Shown one piece after another: positions 6,186 to 8,925 of a DNA stretch of 8,925 nt. How positions within the stretch are numbered: position 1 is the stretch's first letter; each line of letters starts with the position of its first letter. A model generated the notes under the pieces. It saw only the letters and a list, made by a program, of their open reading frames with translations, searched no databases and was not told the origin of the DNA. Made by a program: the position numbers and the translations under genes. Source of the DNA: an uncultured Eubacteriales bacterium (GTDB lineage Bacteria; Bacillota_A; Clostridia; Oscillospirales; CAG-272); the NCBI GenBank assembly GCA_900557635.1, contig USTB01000024.1:1-8925 (forward strand), given 5' to 3'.

Positions 6186-7678
6186 TCGCTCCTCTCGACG
6201 GGAAGCTCGATCCAGAAGGTGCTGCCCTCCTCGGGGCGGGTGAGAACGCCGTAGGTGCCGCCGAGACGGGTCATGACGGTGCGGACGATGGAAAGACCCA
6301 AGCCGCTTCCCACCGTCGGTCTGCGGTGGGAGGACGAGCCGCGGTAGTAGCGCTCGAATAGGTGGGGAAGCTGATCGGGCGGGATGCCGTCTCCCGTGTC
6401 GGTGACGCTGATGCGCACGCGACCTTTGTCGGGGATGACGGTTTGCTCGATCTGTACCGAAAGGTCGGAGCCGGTGTGGGTCAGTGCGTTGCCGATGAGG
6501 TTGTAGAGAACCTGCATGACACAGCCCTCGTCCGAAATCACGGTCACATGCTGCACAAAGGTAAAGGAAAGGGTGTAGTCCTGCGACGCGGTGAGCTTTT
6601 GACAGCGCGCGACGACGTTTTGCACACTCTGCGTGAGATCAAACGGCTCCTTTTTGCACTCGGCGGTGCCCGCCTCGAATTTAGAAAGGTCGAGCACGTC
6701 GTTCACAAGGGAGGTGAGACGGTTTGCCTCGTCAATGATGACCTGCACGTTTTCGGGCTTGTTTTCGCCGGGCAGGTCGCGCATGACCTCGGCATAGCCG
6801 ATGATCATGGTGAGCGGGGTGCGCAGATCGTGAGAAATGTTGGCGATCAGCTCGCGGCACAGGCGATCCACCTTGGAAAGCTCCACGGCGGCATGGTTGA
6901 GGACGTCGGCAAGCTGAGCGGCTTCCCGATAGCCCGTCTCGCGGAGCTTCAGGTCGTAGGAGCGGCGGGCAAGCTGCTCGGCGCCGTAGCTGATGCGGAT
7001 CATGGGGGCGGCGATGCGGCGGGAGAGCACCCACGCAAGCAGGGCGGAGAGCAGAAGCAGGATCAGGGTAATTGCCGCGAGCAGTGCCATAATGGTCTTG
7101 ACGGCAGTGTTCACAGGTGTGACGGCGGAATTCAGCAGGATGAAATAGATGCTGCCGTTCTTCTGCACGATGCGCGCCGAAATGAGGTTCAGCGTGGTGT
7201 CCGCGCTCTTTTCTTCGCCGTCCTGCTCTATACGGTAGGCACCGAGGGAGCTGTCGTAGCGGTAGCAGGCAAGGAAGGAGCCGCCCGCATCCCGCGCCGT
7301 GCGGAAAAGACCGTAGCGTCCAACGCGGTCGATGCGGTGGATGGCGCAGTCGGACAGATGCTCGGCGGACAGCAGCTCCAGTCCGTCCGAATCGCCGTAC
7401 ATCTGATAGACGATGACGCAGCAGTTGTTCCGTTCCGCAACGGCGTCCGCCGCAGTTTCCCAGTTGTCCCGAAGCAACTTTTGCTCGATCTGTGCGGACG
7501 CCGATCTGATCTCGCCGCGCTTGAAGGCACGGTAGATGTTGTCGAGGAACACGGCGGTGCAAAGCCAGAACAGGGTGACGGCGATCAGGGTGAAGAGCAG
7601 GAAGGACGTGAGGATCTTTCGCTGGACCGACGGCAGGCGGCGGGCGCGTGCGGGTCGGCTGTGCTTTACCGCGCTCAC
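6134..7678 (-). CDS. Membrane sensor histidine kinase with HAMP domain
   Basis: A 514-residue two-component sensor. It has a basic N-terminus, TM1 about 21-46, an extracytoplasmic region about 47-190 without a domain I recognise, TM2 about 191-219, HAMP about 218-270, a HisKA dimerisation domain with the phospho-accepting His283 in I-S-H-D-L-R-T-P-L (281-289), and a HATPase_c domain with N-L-I-G-N-A (N box, 393-398), D-T-G-D-G-I (G1, 427-432), F-E-R-Y-Y-R (F box, 441-446) and G-S-G-L-G-L-S-I-V (G2, 457-465). All kinase boxes are intact. It autophosphorylates and passes the phosphate to the regulator encoded just upstream. The GTG start at 7678-7676 overlaps the regulator stop as GTGA and has no ribosome binding site of its own, so translation is coupled; the longer open frame upstream lies wholly in the regulator gene. 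Residues 499-514 (D-A-G-D-A-G-D-T-R-G-A-A-P-R-I-P) are encoded by the GC-rich repeat element and lie beyond the normal domain end. The signal sensed is unknown. Confidence 0.93.
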   Translation of the reverse strand: MSAVKHSRPARARRLPSVQRKILTSFLLFTLIAVTLFWLCTAVFLDNIYRAFKRGEIRSASAQIEQKLLRDNWETAADAVAERNNCCVIVYQMYGDSDGLELLSAEHLSDCAIHRIDRVGRYGLFRTARDAGGSFLACYRYDSSLGAYRIEQDGEEKSADTTLNLISARIVQKNGSIYFILLNSAVTPVNTAVKTIMALLAAITLILLLLSALLAWVLSRRIAAPMIRISYGAEQLARRSYDLKLRETGYREAAQLADVLNHAAVELSKVDRLCRELIANISHDLRTPLTMIIGYAEVMRDLPGENKPENVQVIIDEANRLTSLVNDVLDLSKFEAGTAECKKEPFDLTQSVQNVVARCQKLTASQDYTLSFTFVQHVTVISDEGCVMQVLYNLIGNALTHTGSDLSVQIEQTVIPDKGRVRISVTDTGDGIPPDQLPHLFERYYRGSSSHRRPTVGSGLGLSIVRTVMTRLGGTYGVLTRPEEGSTFWIELPVERSEDAGDAGDTRGAAPRIP

Positions 7679-8349
7679 GCGTCGAAGCGGTAGCCCACAC
7701 CGCGCAGGGTCACAAGGTGGTCGGCGTATTTCCCGAGGGTGTGGCGCAGGAGCTTCACGTGGGTGTCGAGCGTGCGGTCGCCGCCGAAAAAGTCGTAGCC
7801 CCATACCTCAGTGATGAGCTTTTCGCGTGAAAGGGCAATGTTGCGGTTGCGCACGAAGAAGAAGAGCAGTTCGGTCTCTTTGGGGGTCATGTCCGCCCGA
7901 ACGCCGTCAATCGTGACCACGCGTGCGGTGAAATCCACACGCAGACCGTCCAGCTCAAAGACATCGGCGGCGGGGGATTGGGAAGCGCCGCGCGAACGTG
8001 CGATGACGGCGCGGATGCGGAGCATCAGCTCCTTGGGCGAGAACGGCTTAACCACGTAGTCGTCGATTCCAAGCTCAAAGCCGTTGATCTTGTCGTATTC
8101 CTCGCCGCGCGCCGACAGCATGATGATGGGGGTGCGGCAAAAACTGCGGATCTCCCGACATGCGGAGAAGCCGTCCAGCTCGGGCATCATGATGTCCATG
8201 ACAATGAGGTCATAGGTGTTGGCACGGCAAGCCTCCACCGCCGCCATGCCGCTTGATGCTTCGTCCACCGTGAAGCCCTCGTATTCTGCATATTTTCGCA
8301 CTAATTTTCGGATCATTTCTTCGTCGTCTGTCATCAAAATTCGGTACAT
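7675..8349 (-). CDS. OmpR/PhoB-family response regulator
   Basis: A 224-residue DNA-binding regulator, the partner of the histidine kinase that overlaps its 3' end. The receiver domain (about 2-115) has the acidic pair Asp8-Asp9, the phospho-acceptor Asp52 in M-D-I-M-M-P (51-56), Ser79 in M-L-S-A and Lys101 in V-K-P-F. After a short linker, the C-terminal winged helix (about 125-224) has T-P-K-E-T-E-L-L (155-162), V-W-G-Y-D-F-F-G-G-D-R-T-L-D-T-H-V (182-198) containing the recognition helix, and the wing ending R-G-V-G-Y-R-F-D-A (216-224). The start is fixed by AGGAGGG (8364-8358 on the minus strand), 8 nt before the ATG. The gap to the ligase gene upstream is about 110 nt and holds a terminator; I see no convincing promoter there, so expression may depend on read-through or a weak promoter. 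Targets are unknown. Confidence 0.95.
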   Translation of the reverse strand: MYRILMTDDEEMIRKLVRKYAEYEGFTVDEASSGMAAVEACRANTYDLIVMDIMMPELDGFSACREIRSFCRTPIIMLSARGEEYDKINGFELGIDDYVVKPFSPKELMLRIRAVIARSRGASQSPAADVFELDGLRVDFTARVVTIDGVRADMTPKETELLFFFVRNRNIALSREKLITEVWGYDFFGGDRTLDTHVKLLRHTLGKYADHLVTLRGVGYRFDA

Positions 8350-8394
8350 GGGAAAAGCCCTCCTGACATGGGATCATGGGGATGCGGTAAAATG

Positions 8395-8427
8395 CGCAAA
8401 ACGGACGGGATGCCCGTCCGTTTTGCG
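8395..8427 (-). terminator. Rho-independent terminator after the ligase gene (symmetrical)
   Basis: A perfect 15-bp stem CGCAAAACGGACGGG (8395-8409) / CCCGTCCGTTTTGCG (8413-8427) with a 3-nt loop. A and T runs flank the GC core on both strands, so it works on paper in either direction. On the minus strand it follows the ligase stop codon by 33 nt and is trailed by CATTTTACC. It separates the ligase from the response regulator. Confidence 0.85.
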
Positions 8428-8460
8428 AAAGCATATTGTGAATGCAAGCGGTATGGGCGC

Positions 8461-8925
8461 TTACTTGACCAAATGACGCTTGATCTTGCGAGATGTCGTC
8501 TTTTCAAAGGGTGTGGTGCGGATCTCCACGGCGTGGATCTGCTTGAAGCCCGCCAGCTTCTTGTTGAGCTGGTTGATCTCATGCCGCACCGCCTTCTGGA
8601 TATCGGACGGGTCGGTGTCCGGCGGGAATTTGTCATAATTGGGATAGATCACGGCAGTCAGTATGATCGTGTCGCTGTCCTCGGTGCGTCTGCCCACCAC
8701 CACGCTCTCGGTGATCAGGTCGATCTTTTCGAGGTATTCCTCGATCTCCTCCGGAAACACGTTTTTGCCGTTTTCCAGAACGATGACCGATTTTTTGCGT
8801 CCGGTGATGAAGATATAGCCGTCCTCATCCATATAGCCGATGTCGCCGGTACGGAACCAGCCGTCGGCGGTAAAGGCGTTTTTCGTTTCCTCGGGATCCT
8901 CATAGTAGCCCATCATGACGTTCTC
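8461..8925 (-). CDS. AMP-forming acyl-CoA synthetase-like ligase, C-terminal fragment
   Basis: The last 154 codons of a gene that enters from the right edge. The fragment begins E-N-V-M-M-G-Y-Y-E-D-P-E-E-T, the usual N-V-M-x-G-Y-Y-x-x-P-E-x-T of the adenylate-forming (ANL) superfamily. It continues with D-G-W-F-R-T-G-D-I-G (21-30 of the fragment), the hinge I-T-G-R-K-K (40-45) and N-G-K-N-V-F-P-E-E-I-E (52-62), and ends with F-E-K-T-T-S-R-K-I-K-R (140-150), where Lys147 fits the catalytic lysine of the A10 motif. Members activate a carboxylic acid as its acyl-adenylate and then usually form a CoA thioester. The long hinge insert with V-I-V-L-E-N-G resembles long-chain fatty acyl-CoA ligases of Clostridia, but the substrate cannot be fixed without the N-terminal domain. 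The open frame continues through the window edge, so the methionines near 8911-8916 are internal. Confidence 0.9.
   Translation of the reverse strand, partial: ENVMMGYYEDPEETKNAFTADGWFRTGDIGYMDEDGYIFITGRKKSVIVLENGKNVFPEEIEEYLEKIDLITESVVVGRRTEDSDTIILTAVIYPNYDKFPPDTDPSDIQKAVRHEINQLNKKLAGFKQIHAVEIRTTPFEKTTSRKIKRHLVK

Noticed and set aside
6362..7693. Long plus-strand open frame opposite the histidine kinase
   Set aside because: Antisense shadow of the kinase; no family motif and no start signal, while the minus strand has every kinase box.

Overview
The window looks like a chromosomal piece of a GC-rich, Gram-positive Clostridia-type bacterium, perhaps of the Oscillospiraceae/Ruminococcaceae group. 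This is inferred from strong AGGAGG-type ribosome binding sites, sigma-A style promoters with 17-bp spacers, U-tract and A/U-flanked terminators, and the protein families present (M29 aminopeptidase, PF12897-type aminotransferase, an M50-like membrane protein with a helical C-terminal half, eukaryote-type NADP-IDH). I cannot name a species. I see no mobile element, CRISPR array, tRNA or rRNA.

Layout. At the left edge (1-88, minus) is the first 29 codons of a sugar-type nucleotidyltransferase. It diverges from an M29 aminopeptidase (477-1703, plus). Between them are two back-to-back promoters whose -35 boxes lie in the arms of a perfect 10-bp inverted repeat, and a long leader for the nucleotidyltransferase that folds into several hairpins and ends in a run of seven T. 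The aminopeptidase is closed by a clear terminator (1712-1752). A second good promoter (1809-1837) then drives a structured leader of about 210 nt and a likely three-gene unit: a class I-fold PLP aminotransferase (2057-3334), a multi-pass membrane protein (3423-4859) and NADP-dependent isocitrate dehydrogenase (4883-6094).

Right half, all on the minus strand. A truncated AMP-forming acyl-CoA synthetase-like ligase (8461-8925) ends at a perfect 15-bp hairpin terminator (8395-8427). An OmpR-family response regulator (7675-8349) follows and is translationally coupled through a GTGA overlap to a membrane sensor histidine kinase (6134-7678). The kinase and the isocitrate dehydrogenase converge on a very GC-rich repeat/inverted-repeat element (6097-6185), which encodes the last 16 residues of the kinase.

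How the genes may fit together: the aminotransferase and isocitrate dehydrogenase would connect 2-oxoglutarate supply to amino-group transfer, and the aminopeptidase releases amino acids from peptides; this link is inference from family functions. The most unusual protein is the membrane protein at 3423-4859. It has the layout of a Clostridia M50 (site-2-protease-like) protein, but the zinc-binding HExxH is replaced by H-I-F-A-G, so it looks like a pseudoprotease. The two structured leaders are the best candidates for undescribed RNA regulation.
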